Positions 8,549 to 16,971 of a stretch of DNA of 64,000 bases are shown piece by piece. Origin of the DNA: Burkholderia pyrrocinia (GTDB lineage: Bacteria > Pseudomonadota > Gammaproteobacteria > Burkholderiales > Burkholderiaceae). Made by a program: the position numbers and the translations under genes. Where the stretch lies: positions 434,001 to 498,000 of the forward strand of contig NZ_CP094459.1 of the NCBI RefSeq assembly GCF_022809715.1, given 5' to 3'. The notes beneath the pieces were generated by a model. The model was not told the origin of the DNA. It saw only the letters and a program-made list of their open reading frames with translations, and did no database searches. Every line of letters starts with the position of its first letter. The stretch's first letter is position 1.

Positions 8549-8802
8549 GATGTATGCGGTCACATGTGGGAGGCGTCGTACAAGGCGTTAGGGCGAAGCG
8601 CGGGAGGTGATTGCTCGGTTGCCGAAGACAACGGGAATCGTGCGGAGGAATCCGGCGCAGTTTTAGGGACATCAGATTGATGACGAGACGGGGATCGCTT
8701 ATAACTGGTATCCGTACTACGTATCGAAGCGATGGTCGGCTCGTATCGAAGGACATCATCGGGCTGGTGGGTAGGATCAACTTTGATCAGTATGCTAGAT
8801 AA
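8549..8802 (+). pseudogene. Second decayed Rhs core tail
   Basis: A short stretch with stops and shifts that still matches the end of the Rhs core in order. GGGAGGCGTCGTACAAGGCG corresponds to the WEASYKA segment, CGGAGGAATCCGGCGCAGTT to PRNLLRF, and GATGAGACGGGGATCGCTTA to DEETGLAY. A final piece around 8750-8790 corresponds to the DPIGL region. No toxin tip follows; homology fades at about 8802. The 8377-8548 stretch before it holds no recognisable gene and may be the worn remains of another tip or immunity gene. Confidence 0.75.
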
Positions 8803-9025
8803 TCTAGCAGTGCTGGATTGATCGACTTGAGTTCGCGAAGCGATGCGGGTGATCATGTAGCGTTGAGCTACACCTAATCAACCGGGTCCCCGATCGTCTG
8901 GCTATCAGAGTTCTCACATCATGCAGCGCGTTGGGTTGTCGCCGCGGCTTCGTAAGCGAGGTTGGGAATTGTCCGATTTGGATAGCCAACTGGAAGATTG
9001 ACGTTTTGGACTGGTGAAGTCGCCT

Positions 9026-9610
9026 ATGCGAATAGTAATTGTGCCTTTAATCCTTCTCGCGCTTGCGACAGCTTCACATGCTTACGATTTTCGGCCAAGA
9101 GCCGCCGCCTCCCCTGATCTGACGCATCCAAAGCTCTTCAAAGCCAACGGCCTGAGCTTCCAGCTCCCTGCGGACTGGAAGGTCACGGCAAACGATCGAC
9201 TCCGGGACACCGATGGCCGGGGCGTCAGTATCGAAGCCGACAAGTCCGCACTCGAAGTACTGAATCTGGACGTTGTTGTTCAGGTGCTGCGAACCAAGGT
9301 CGCACCTTCGTTCGAAGGTACTGCGCAATATCTTTACGAGAGCCAGGTGGACGACAAGTCCGCTCAATACACGAAGCCGGACTTTGCGCCGATCATGCTG
9401 AGCGACAAATACCCAGCGCTCGCTTCGCGCTATACGCACAAGATCTTCAACGACGATGAGCTCTATGCGCATCGTCTCGATCTCGTCACCAGCAAGGTCT
9501 GCGGCAAAGGTTGGACCTGCGTTGTCTTCTCGTCGGGATTGGCTGCTAACGAGAGCGCTGCGAAGCAAGGTATGGCCAAGATCTATGAAACGATCCGCTA
9601 TCAACCTTGA
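9026..9610 (+). CDS. Secreted/periplasmic protein of unknown function
   Basis: A 194-residue protein with a clear Sec signal peptide (MRIVIVPLILLALATASHA, cleavage before YDF). The mature part starts with a Phe/Pro-containing segment and includes LFKANGLSFQLPADWKVT, a phrase seen in small periplasmic proteins carrying a PsbP/DUF1795-like fold, plus a Cys pair (SKVCGKGWTCVVF) that may form a disulfide. ATG 9026 is preferred because GGTGAAG lies 6 bases upstream; an in-frame GTG at 9014 would add four residues. It stands alone between Rhs debris and a small orphan gene. I cannot assign a function; a periplasmic immunity role is possible but unsupported. Confidence 0.7.
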   Translation: MRIVIVPLILLALATASHAYDFRPRAAASPDLTHPKLFKANGLSFQLPADWKVTANDRLRDTDGRGVSIEADKSALEVLNLDVVVQVLRTKVAPSFEGTAQYLYESQVDDKSAQYTKPDFAPIMLSDKYPALASRYTHKIFNDDELYAHRLDLVTSKVCGKGWTCVVFSSGLAANESAAKQGMAKIYETIRYQP

Positions 9611-9995
9611 TATAGCGCGATCGATTCGCACGCGTCGTGACAGTTTTCGTGGCCGTTCAGTCCTCACGAGAAAGCAGCCGAGCAGGCTGCGTCTGTATCG
9701 GGGTGGCATCCGCATATCGTGACGCGGCGAGGCATCGTCAACGTGACCTGCCCGGGCGAGCGTCGGAACCGTCAACGTTCGAAACGTCGAGTGTCGAATT
9801 TCGTGGTTCATTGGCATAATCACGGCCTTTGACGATACGGATGCGCTGGATGCCACTGTTTCGCGTTCCAGGTGCCGCAGGGCGATAGGACACATCCGCC
9901 GAACCCGCAGGGATTCGTTGACGGCACCTGGGTGAAGCGTTCCCGTGCAGCGTGATTCGAATCGGCCGCCGCTTTTATCCGATGCCACGAACGTA
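9611..9995 (+). other. Gene-poor 385-base stretch
   Basis: Short frames only, none with a ribosome site or recognisable motif. One frame ends at 9954 with a plausible protein-like tail (FQVPQGDRTHPPNPQ, then GFVDGTWVKRSRAA), which could be the end of a decayed effector gene preceding the next immunity-like gene. No repeat or RNA structure stands out. Confidence 0.4.
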
Positions 9996-10319
9996 ATGCC
10001 TACCTCGACCGATACGGCGACTGCAGTCAGCCTGAAACAAGTCCTAGAAACCCCCGGCGATTTCTCCGGATGGCTCTGTCTGCCGCCGATGCCGTGGACG
10101 CTCGATACCGAGGGCGCATTCTCCGACGACACGAAGGACGCTGACGAACACACGGCGCCCGTCATCGCAACCCAACCCGGCTGGCAGATCACATTGAACA
10201 GCTCAACGATCGAGGACATCGTGATCAACGCGCATGACCAGATCGACGAACCTACGCTTGCGCAGTTGTTCGATGCGTTCGTGTTCTACGTCGAAAACGA
10301 CGCATTCATTCTTTTCTGA
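9996..10319 (+). CDS. DUF7716-like small protein, possible orphan immunity protein
   Basis: A 107-residue acidic soluble protein (MPTSTDTATAVSLKQVLETP...). The middle phrase LCLPPMPWTLDTEGAFSDD and the C-terminal EPTLAQLFDAFVFYVENDAF resemble the DUF7716 family, small proteins frequently listed next to polymorphic toxins. An in-frame start 51 bases upstream (9945) would add residues that look non-coding, so ATG 9996 was chosen. The gene ends 29 bases before a strong terminator hairpin. No toxin gene survives upstream, so any immunity role would be as an orphan. Confidence 0.6.
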   Translation: MPTSTDTATAVSLKQVLETPGDFSGWLCLPPMPWTLDTEGAFSDDTKDADEHTAPVIATQPGWQITLNSSTIEDIVINAHDQIDEPTLAQLFDAFVFYVENDAFILF

Positions 10320-10348
10320 CGACGCGCAACGAGCGCGCCGAAACAAAA

Positions 10349-10371
10349 AAAGGACCGCTCAGCGGTCCTTT
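10349..10371. terminator. Bidirectional rho-independent terminator
   Basis: A perfect 10-base stem AAAGGACCGC / GCGGTCCTTT with a TCA loop. It is flanked by an A run on the left and TTTTCCTC on the right, so it can serve both the rightward 9996 gene and the leftward tssJKL operon. Confidence 0.85.
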
Positions 10372-10404
10372 TCCTCATGAGGCGACGCTCTCGCGAAGCA
10401 CCCA

Positions 10405-11187
10405 TCAAGGCAACGAAATCGTCAAATTAGCCGACTCCGGCCCCACCTTGATCACCTGCGAATAAGGCGCGAGCGCCTGCAGCGTCTTGTCCTTCAGATA
10501 CGAGTTGAGTCCGAGGAACCCAAGCAGCGCAACCAGCGCAAACACCGCCCCGATCGCCCAAACCGGCACCTCGCGCTTCAACCGGTGCGCGATCTGATCC
10601 GGCAACGGCCAGTGCGGCGCAAACGGAGCCCGCTTGCCCTTCATATGCGCGATCTCGTCCCCCAGCCGCGCCGTCAGATAAGCGAGCTTCTCCGGCCCTT
10701 CGAGCAGATACTTCCCCTGGAATCCGAGCAGCAGGCACATATGAAACACCTCGAGCGACTGCAGCCGCGCCGCGCCTTGCGCACGACATTCCTCGAGATA
10801 CTGAAAGAACTTCTCGCCCGCCAACTGCTCGCCGAACAGCACGAGCTGCAGCGGCCGGCGCTCCCAGTCCGTGCGGATCTTGTACTGCGACGACAGCACC
10901 ATCTCGTCGATGGCCGCGCAGAACGCGAACTTCGCGGCGTACACATCCTCGGCGGCGATATTCAGCTTCTTCGCGCCGCGCTCGAAATCCGACAGGAATT
11001 CCTGGATCCGCGTGCTGAACTCGCTCGCGCTGTCCGGCTCGCGGCCGTTCTTGAGCAGGAACAGCATGAAGAAGCCGTCGTACAGCAAGTCGAGCAGCGA
11101 ACGGGCCTGGAACGCGGAGTCCGTCGACGCCGGAGTATGCATGGGTGCCGGCGCGTTGTCGCCGAACAGGGAAGGCGCGTAGCTCAT
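10405..11187 (-). CDS. tssL: T6SS membrane-complex protein TssL (DotU/IcmH family)
   Basis: A 260-residue protein with the DotU cytoplasmic domain (LLDLLYDGFFMLFLLKNG near 31-48, CAAIDEMVLSS near 90-100, LEVFHMCLLLGFQGKY near 145-160). One membrane helix lies near the C-terminus (about 209-227, VWAIGAVFALVALLGFLGL), followed by a short periplasmic tail. It has no OmpA extension; a separate OmpA-domain gene lies at 33 kb. TssL forms the inner-membrane core with TssM and TssJ. Its ATG overlaps the tssK stop by 4 bases (ATGA), the normal coupled arrangement in a tssJ-tssK-tssL operon. Confidence 0.96.
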   Translation of the reverse strand: MSYAPSLFGDNAPAPMHTPASTDSAFQARSLLDLLYDGFFMLFLLKNGREPDSASEFSTRIQEFLSDFERGAKKLNIAAEDVYAAKFAFCAAIDEMVLSSQYKIRTDWERRPLQLVLFGEQLAGEKFFQYLEECRAQGAARLQSLEVFHMCLLLGFQGKYLLEGPEKLAYLTARLGDEIAHMKGKRAPFAPHWPLPDQIAHRLKREVPVWAIGAVFALVALLGFLGLNSYLKDKTLQALAPYSQVIKVGPESANLTISLP

Positions 11188-12530
11188 GATGTGACCGCGA
11201 TCAGTTCGAACTTCAGGTCATTGATGCCAGTCGGCGCATAGATCATCGCGGACTGGGCCTGCAGCATGCGCTCGTACAGCGCGCCGCGCGAATCGAGCGA
11301 GAAGTAGCACGCGCCCGGCCGCACCGGAATCGCGGGCGGCACCTGCGGCGTGTACGACAGCCGCACGCCGGGCATCGCCGACAGTACGAGCTTGTCGACG
11401 TCGTCGGGCGCACCGACCTTGAAGCGGGCCGGCACGGCATCGACGAGCTCGACGCTCGGCATGTCCGCGGACACCGCCAGGTAGAACTCGGTCTTGTCGT
11501 CGATCTTGCCCGAATCGAGGCGGCCGAGGTGGAACGACGGACGCACCTCGTCGAGCGTGATCGCGAAGTAGCGTGTCGAGATCACGGTGTCGAGCAGTTC
11601 GCGCAGCATCAGGTCGAGACGTGCAAAACTCGGCCCCGGATCGTCGTGGCGGTACACGGGCAGGTCGGCGAGCGTATAGCCCTTCGAGAACGTCATCAGC
11701 TGGCCCGCGAGGCGCAGCAGTTCCTGGAACAGCCGCTCCGGATGCAGCGCCGCGTGCTGGTGCAGGTGCGCGAGCGTCGCGAACGCGGCGTTCGCGGTAT
11801 GCAGCAGCCAGAACGACGCGATGTCACCCGAGCGGAATTCGATGATGTTCTTCGACGGCTCGCGGTGGAACCCGTACAGCGCGTTCACCTTCGCCTGCAG
11901 CGCGTCGACCAGCTGGCGCAGCCGCTGGTGCAGGATCGGCGACGCGTCGATCGCGAGGCACGGCGGCACGAAGCTGTCGTCGATCTCGAAACCGGACGTC
12001 GCAGTGCGGCGCACGCGCACGAGCGGCACCGACAGCAACTGGTCGCGCGGTTCGCTGTGCGCGATCAGCTTGACCTGCGTCTTCAGGAACGTGATGTCGG
12101 CTTCGGCCGCGTCGGTGAAGTTGTCGGCGACGCTCGTCTGCTCGCTGACGAAGCGCGTCATGAAGCCTGCGGCCGGATCGTCGCTGTAGTTGGTGCCGTT
12201 CTCGCGCAGCGGGTGCAGCGCGAGATAGAACACGAATTCGTTGATGCCGTCGGGCAGCGTGTCCAGCGCGATCGGCGGCGGCAGGTCGTCGGCCTGCGGC
12301 GCGGCATACAGCGCGCCGTCCGGGAACACGAGCGCGAGATCGGCAACCCGCAGCACGTTGCTGCCGAGTGCGTCGCGGTCGATGCGCACGGAGCGCACGC
12401 CCCAGTTGTACGGCTGGATCGCCTGGATGGACTCGAACAGGCGCGCCTCGTGGTACGCGTCCTGTCGCTGAAAGTGTTGAGGCCGGAGGAACAGCCCTTC
12501 CCCCCACAGCACCTTGGCCGAATAACTCAT
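11184..12530 (-). CDS. tssK: T6SS baseplate protein TssK
   Basis: A 448-residue protein beginning MSYSAKVLWGEGLFLRPQHF, the hallmark N-terminus of TssK (VipA-independent family ImpJ/VasE). Length is normal for the family. TssK trimers link the TssF/G wedges of the baseplate to the TssL/TssM cytoplasmic domains. It is encoded after tssJ, with a gap of about 100 bases containing no other gene, and overlaps tssL by 4 bases. Confidence 0.97.
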   Translation of the reverse strand: MSYSAKVLWGEGLFLRPQHFQRQDAYHEARLFESIQAIQPYNWGVRSVRIDRDALGSNVLRVADLALVFPDGALYAAPQADDLPPPIALDTLPDGINEFVFYLALHPLRENGTNYSDDPAAGFMTRFVSEQTSVADNFTDAAEADITFLKTQVKLIAHSEPRDQLLSVPLVRVRRTATSGFEIDDSFVPPCLAIDASPILHQRLRQLVDALQAKVNALYGFHREPSKNIIEFRSGDIASFWLLHTANAAFATLAHLHQHAALHPERLFQELLRLAGQLMTFSKGYTLADLPVYRHDDPGPSFARLDLMLRELLDTVISTRYFAITLDEVRPSFHLGRLDSGKIDDKTEFYLAVSADMPSVELVDAVPARFKVGAPDDVDKLVLSAMPGVRLSYTPQVPPAIPVRPGACYFSLDSRGALYERMLQAQSAMIYAPTGINDLKFELIAVTS

Positions 12531-12632
12531 GTCAAATCCGGTTAATGTGGCGTTGCGATGTAATCGATTTGTTCGTGCCCGAATTAAATCGCCAATTGTT
12601 AACTCTTGTTAATTGACATTCGTGCGTCATGT

Positions 12633-13244
12633 TTAACCGCAGGACACCGAGGAAAGCATATTCAGCGGTTGTGAAGGCGCACCCTGTTGCGGTGCGATGA
12701 CGGTGCCGTCGGTGACCGTCATCGCGCAATTATGCAGGCCGATGATTATGCCGGATTTCTCCGACTTCGCCGGATCGAACGTCAGTTTCCATCGTTGCAG
12801 TGCGGGATCGCGGAACAGCGCGACGATGCCGAATGCCTGCGCTTCGCGCGAGACTTTTTCGGTCGCCGTATAGCGCTGGCCCGGAATCAGCGTGATTTCA
12901 CGCACATTCAGCAGGTCGGCGCCGAGCGCGGCCTTTTCCTTGGTCGGATCGGTAAACGCGTCGAACGGCGCCTGCTGGAACGACGTCGGATCCTTCAGCG
13001 CGTAGAGCCGCACGACGAGCGCGAGCGGCTTGTGGTCGGTCGCGGCATTCAGGTTCGGCGCGGCGGCGAGCGTGATCCCGAGATTGCGCGGCGGCTTCTG
13101 CGAGTCCGGCAGCTCGGGCTTGCCGATGCCGGCGGCCTGCATCACGGCGCTTGCGGCCGAGCCGAGCAGCGGGGCGGCCGCGCATCCGGCCAGAAGGGCG
13201 CAGGCAACCAGCGGCAGCGCGTAGCGAATCATGGACGATCTCAT
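12633..13244 (-). CDS. tssJ: T6SS outer-membrane lipoprotein TssJ
   Basis: A 203-residue protein with a lipoprotein signal (lipobox LLAGC, Cys at about residue 21, Ala at +2 consistent with outer-membrane sorting). The mature domain has the TssJ pattern: LNAATDHKPLALVVRLYAL, then PFDAF, then a central LLNVREITLIPGQ strand that contacts TssM. A second in-frame ATG at 13232 (MIRYALPLVAC) would give an equally good signal peptide. It is first in the leftward tssJ-tssK-tssL operon and divergent from the tssBC operon. Confidence 0.93.
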   Translation of the reverse strand: MRSSMIRYALPLVACALLAGCAAAPLLGSAASAVMQAAGIGKPELPDSQKPPRNLGITLAAAPNLNAATDHKPLALVVRLYALKDPTSFQQAPFDAFTDPTKEKAALGADLLNVREITLIPGQRYTATEKVSREAQAFGIVALFRDPALQRWKLTFDPAKSEKSGIIIGLHNCAMTVTDGTVIAPQQGAPSQPLNMLSSVSCG

Positions 13245-13514
13245 CGTGTTTCCGGCGTGCCGCCTTTATCCCTGTCAAAACTGCCGGGTATTTCCGCGTT
13301 CGCCGCGCATCCCCGACATTGAATCGCTCAACTATTAAGCACGCCTGCGTCGCGGCAAGCGCCCGGAAATTTTTTCCGCCACCCGGGCGGCGCGTCGTGC
13401 GGCCAGTAAAACTTGCGCATCCCGGCCGAAGGAAAAACCGCCGCGAGCCCGCAGCGAGAGGTCATTCGAGGGGGTAGCGCCCGGTTTTAAAAGGAATTAC
13501 TCTTCACACGACGA

Positions 13515-13543
13515 TTGAATTATGAAAAATTGATCGGTACTAT
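13515..13543 (+). promoter_or_regulatory. Putative sigma-70 promoter for the tssB-tssA operon
   Basis: TTGAAT and TACTAT are separated by 17 bases, about 75 bases upstream of the lipoprotein gene that leads the rightward tss operon. The surrounding 13245-13618 segment is the divergent control region shared with tssJ; it contains AT-rich tracts (near 13370 and 13485) and no open gene. No -24/-12 sigma-54 element was seen. Confidence 0.4.
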
Positions 13544-13618
13544 ACCCGCGCGCTTCTTGCAAAGCAAAAGAACCAGATTCTCAACGATTTTAAAACTCAC
13601 GCGCCGGTGGATATAACG

Positions 13619-14266
13619 ATGAAAGACCGTCTCTTCGCAAAACTGTCTGGGGTAGTGCTGGCTTGCGGCGTGATCGCCGGCTGTGCGAGCCAGTCGACCA
13701 CGCCGCCGAGCGCCGAGGTTTTCAACAAGTCGCTGGCCGATGCGGACGCCGTTGCGAAGTCGGGTGATCAGGACAAGGCCCTCGGCCTGTACCAGCAGCT
13801 CGCGAAGTCGGATCCGACGCGCGAGGAGCCGTGGTCGCGCATCGCGCAGATCCAGTTCGCACAGAACCACTACGGGCAGGCGATCGTCGCCGCCCAGGAA
13901 GCGCTGCAGCGCGATGCGACCGACCGTCAGGCGAAGAGCGTGCTGGCCGTCGCCGGCCTGCGGATCGCGACGCAGTCGCTCGGCGAATTGCGCCAGGATG
14001 CGTCGCTCGCGGGCGACGCGAAGTCGGACGCGCAGACGCTCGCGAAGCAGCTGCGCGACACGCTGGGCGAATCGGCGCTGTTCCCGCCGGAGCAGAAATC
14101 GCAAACGAAGAAGATCCGCCGCCCGATTCACCGCCCGAAGGTGGCAGCCGGCGCGGCGGCAGCAGCGGACAGCGGCGCCACGACGCCGCCTCCGCCCCCG
14201 CCGACGTCGAGCGGCAGCGCGCCGCAGAAAGGCGGCGCCGACCCGTTCAGCGCGCTGCGCAACTGA
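13619..14266 (+). CDS. T6SS-associated TPR lipoprotein (TagM-like)
   Basis: A 215-residue protein starting MKDRLFAKLSGVVLACGVIA, with lipobox VIAGC. ATG 13619 is chosen over GTG 13607 because it starts directly at the signal peptide and has GGTGGA 7 bases before it. The mature part is TPR-like (SLADADAVAKSGDQDKALGL, EPWSRIAQIQFAQNHYGQAI, QEALQRDATDRQAKSVLAVA). A basic stretch KKIRRPIHRPK and a Pro/Ala-rich tail ending DPFSALRN follow. It heads the tssB operon. From memory this position is called tagM in some Burkholderia nomenclature; its exact role is not established, and a scaffolding part in envelope assembly is plausible. Confidence 0.8.
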   Translation: MKDRLFAKLSGVVLACGVIAGCASQSTTPPSAEVFNKSLADADAVAKSGDQDKALGLYQQLAKSDPTREEPWSRIAQIQFAQNHYGQAIVAAQEALQRDATDRQAKSVLAVAGLRIATQSLGELRQDASLAGDAKSDAQTLAKQLRDTLGESALFPPEQKSQTKKIRRPIHRPKVAAGAAAAADSGATTPPPPPPTSSGSAPQKGGADPFSALRN

Positions 14267-14313
14267 CGCGAAAGCAACTGACGCGAAAACCACAACTAAC
14301 CTGGGAGCCGTCG

Positions 14314-14829
14314 ATGGCCAAGAAAGAAAGCATTCAGAAAAGCTTGCAGAAAATACGGCCGCCGCGCGTCCAGCTGACCTATGAGGTCGAGAAGGGCGAC
14401 GCGATCGAGGTGAAGGAGCTGCCGTTCGTCGTCGGGGTCGTCGGCGATCTGGCGGGCCAGTCCGAAATCGAGCAGCCGAAGCTGCGTGACCGCAAGTTCG
14501 TCAATATCGACCGCGACAACTTCGACGACGTGATGAAGGCGATCGAGCCGCGTGCCGCGTTCCAGGTGGAAAACCGCCTGAGCCCGGAAGGCGGCAAGTT
14601 CGCGGTCGACCTGAAGTTCCGCTCGCTGTCGGATTTCAGCCCGGACGAAGTCGTCGAACAGGTCGAGCCGCTGCGCCGCCTGCTCGAGGCACGCTCGAAG
14701 CTCGCCGACCTGCGCAACAAGCTCGCCGGCAACGACAAGCTCGAGGATCTGCTGTCCGAGGTGCTGAAGAACACGCAGCAGCTGCAGGAGCTCGCGAAGG
14801 GCACCGGCGGCGACAAAGACGGCGAATGA
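14314..14829 (+). CDS. tssB: T6SS contractile sheath small subunit TssB (VipA)
   Basis: A 171-residue protein starting MAKKESIQKSLQKIRPPRVQ. The RPPRVQLTYEVEKGD and ELPFVVGVVGDLAG segments and the RKFVNIDRDNFDDVM block are diagnostic for TssB. ATG 14314 has GGGAG 6 bases upstream; the longer open frame upstream is a shadow of the lipoprotein gene. TssB pairs with TssC to form the sheath around the Hcp tube. The tssC gene begins 15 bases after its stop. Confidence 0.97.
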   Translation: MAKKESIQKSLQKIRPPRVQLTYEVEKGDAIEVKELPFVVGVVGDLAGQSEIEQPKLRDRKFVNIDRDNFDDVMKAIEPRAAFQVENRLSPEGGKFAVDLKFRSLSDFSPDEVVEQVEPLRRLLEARSKLADLRNKLAGNDKLEDLLSEVLKNTQQLQELAKGTGGDKDGE

Positions 14830-14844
14830 CGACGGAGTGTTGAG

Positions 14845-16335
14845 ATGAACCAGCAAACGGCTGCGGCCCAAGCCAGCGGCGCGGAATACGCCGCCGGGAC
14901 CTCGTTGCTCGACGACATCGTCGAGAAGAGCAAGGTCGCGAAATCCGATTCCGAACATGCGCGTGCGAAGGACCTGATCGGCGAACTCGTGCACCAGGTG
15001 CTCGACGGCACGGTGATCGTGTCGGACAACCTGTCGGCCACGATCGACGCGCGCGTCGCGGAACTCGACCGCCTGATCTCGACGCAGCTTTCCGCGGTGA
15101 TGCACGCGCCGGAATTCCAGCGCCTCGAAAGCACGTGGCGCGGGATGGATTACCTGGTCAAGGAAAGCAATACGGGCCAGACGATCAAGATCAAGGCGCT
15201 GCACGCACCGAAGCGCGACCTCGTGCGCGACTTCAAGGGTGCGAGCGAGTTCGACCAGAGCGCGCTGTTCAAGAAGGTCTACGAAGAAGAATTCGGCACG
15301 TTCGGCGGCTCGCCGTTCGGTGCGCTGATCGGCGATTACGAGATCTCGCGCCAGCCGGAAGACATGTACTTCATCGAGCAGATGTCGCACGTCGCGGCGG
15401 CCGCGCACGCGCCGTTCATCGCGTCGGCGTCGCCCGAGCTGCTCGGCCTCGAGTCGTTCTCCGACCTCGGCAAGCCGCGCGATCTCGGCAAGGTGTTCGA
15501 TACCGTCGAATACGCGAAGTGGAAGTCGTTCCGCGACGCCGAGGATTCGCGCTACGTCGGCCTGACGCTGCCGCGCTTCCTCGGCCGCCTGCCGTTCAAT
15601 CCGAAGGACGGCCAGACCGCGGAGAACTTCAACTTCGTCGAGGACGTCGACGGCACCGAGCACGACAAGTACCTGTGGTGCAACGCCGCGTGGGCGTTCG
15701 CTGCGCGCCTGACGGCCGCGTTCGACGACTTCGGCTGGTGCGCGGCGATCCGCGGCGTCGAAGGCGGCGGCCTCGTCGAGGACCTGCCGACCCACACGTT
15801 CAAGACCGACGACGGCGAAGTCGCGCTGAAGTGCCCGACCGAGATCGCGATCACCGATCGCCGCGAGAAGGAGCTGAGCGACCTCGGCTTCATCCCGCTC
15901 GTCCATTGCAAGAACTCAGATTACGCCGCGTTCTTCGCTGCGCAGTCGGTGCAGAAGCCGAAGAAATACAGCACCGACAGCGCGAATGCGAACGCCGTCC
16001 TGTCCGCCCAGCTTCAGTACATCTTCTCGGTATCGCGCGTCGCGCACTACCTGAAGGCGATGATGCGGGACAAGATCGGCAGCTTCGCATCGGCGCAGAA
16101 CGTGGAGACTTTCCTCAACCGGTGGATTTCGCAGTACGTCCTGCTCGACGACAACGCCTCGCAGGAACAGAAAGCGCAATTCCCGCTGCGCGAGGCATCC
16201 ATACAAGTGTCGGAGATTCCGGGCAAGCCGGGCTCGTATCGTTCGGTCGCATTCCTGCGCCCGCACTTTCAGCTCGACGAACTCTCGATTTCTCTGCGAC
16301 TTGTCGCTGATCTGCCCAAACCGGCAAATTCATAA
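14845..16335 (+). CDS. tssC: T6SS contractile sheath large subunit TssC (VipB)
   Basis: A 496-residue protein of normal length. Recognisable blocks include LDRLISTQLSAVMHAPEFQ and LESTWRGMDYLV, the central FGALIGDYEISRQPEDM, the DLPTHTFKTDDGEVALKCPTE-type segment, and a C-terminus ending in the conserved sheath domain (RPHFQLDELSISLRLVADLP). It interlocks with TssB by strand exchange. GGAG lies 8 bases before the ATG. Codon use is very GC-rich and even, as in the rest of the operon. Confidence 0.98.
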   Translation: MNQQTAAAQASGAEYAAGTSLLDDIVEKSKVAKSDSEHARAKDLIGELVHQVLDGTVIVSDNLSATIDARVAELDRLISTQLSAVMHAPEFQRLESTWRGMDYLVKESNTGQTIKIKALHAPKRDLVRDFKGASEFDQSALFKKVYEEEFGTFGGSPFGALIGDYEISRQPEDMYFIEQMSHVAAAAHAPFIASASPELLGLESFSDLGKPRDLGKVFDTVEYAKWKSFRDAEDSRYVGLTLPRFLGRLPFNPKDGQTAENFNFVEDVDGTEHDKYLWCNAAWAFAARLTAAFDDFGWCAAIRGVEGGGLVEDLPTHTFKTDDGEVALKCPTEIAITDRREKELSDLGFIPLVHCKNSDYAAFFAAQSVQKPKKYSTDSANANAVLSAQLQYIFSVSRVAHYLKAMMRDKIGSFASAQNVETFLNRWISQYVLLDDNASQEQKAQFPLREASIQVSEIPGKPGSYRSVAFLRPHFQLDELSISLRLVADLPKPANS

Positions 16336-16405
16336 GCGAGTAAATCGCCCGGGCGGGCCGCCTGGGTAGGACGTTAAAACCACCTCTTTGGGGAGTCGAA
16401 GGGCC

Positions 16406-16909
16406 ATGTTACATATGCACTTGCAGTTTGGTAGTCCGGCGGTGAAGGGCGAATCCGCGGACAAAGACCATCAGGGCTGGATCGAACTGAAATCGTGGGA
16501 TCACTCGATCGTTCAGCCGCGTTCGGCAACCGCATCGACCGCTGGCGGTCACACGATGACGCGTTGCGAGCACGGCGACATGATTTTCACGAAGGAAATC
16601 GATTCGTCGAGCCCGCTGCTGTACCAGCACGCTTCGGGCGGCACCACGTTCGACGAGGTGACGGTCCATTTCTCGCGCGCAGACGGTGAAGGCAAGCGCG
16701 TGCAGTATCTGGAAGTCAAGCTCAAGTACGTGATCATCTCGAGCATCGCCCCGAGCGTTCGCGAAGAAGGTCTGCCGCTCGAGACGTTCTCGCTGAAGTA
16801 CGCGGCCGTGCAGTGGAAGCAAACCCAGCAGAAGATCGGCGGCAACCAGGGCGGCAACACGCAGGGCGCCTGGAGTCTGACGAAGAACGACAAGACCTAC
16901 GCGGTCTAA
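16406..16909 (+). CDS. hcp: T6SS tube protein Hcp (TssD)
   Basis: A 167-residue Hcp1-family protein: MLHMHLQFGSPAVKGESADK, then GWIELKSWDHSIVQPRSAT, and a conserved core including CEHGDMIFTKEIDSSSPLLY and GEGKRVQYLEVKLKYVIISS. It forms the hexameric ring stacked as the inner tube and is itself secreted. ATG 16406 is preferred; an upstream in-frame start at 16388 would add six residues across the ribosome site (GGGGAG, 16390-16394). The 70-base gap from tssC suggests stronger independent translation, common for this abundant protein. Confidence 0.96.
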   Translation: MLHMHLQFGSPAVKGESADKDHQGWIELKSWDHSIVQPRSATASTAGGHTMTRCEHGDMIFTKEIDSSSPLLYQHASGGTTFDEVTVHFSRADGEGKRVQYLEVKLKYVIISSIAPSVREEGLPLETFSLKYAAVQWKQTQQKIGGNQGGNTQGAWSLTKNDKTYAV

Positions 16910-16971
16910 GGTCGGTTGCGGCAACGGGGCGCACGGCGTCCCGTTGCCGTTTTCGTAGTTCATACCGGCCG

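Noticed and set aside
9074..10228. 384-codon minus-strand frame opposite the secreted protein and DUF7716-like gene
   Set aside because: The plus-strand genes have a signal peptide, ribosome site and family-like motifs; the antisense protein has none.
13245..13618. Sigma-54 promoter for the tss operons
   Set aside because: No GG-N10-GC element at a usable position was seen; a sigma-70-like pair fits better.
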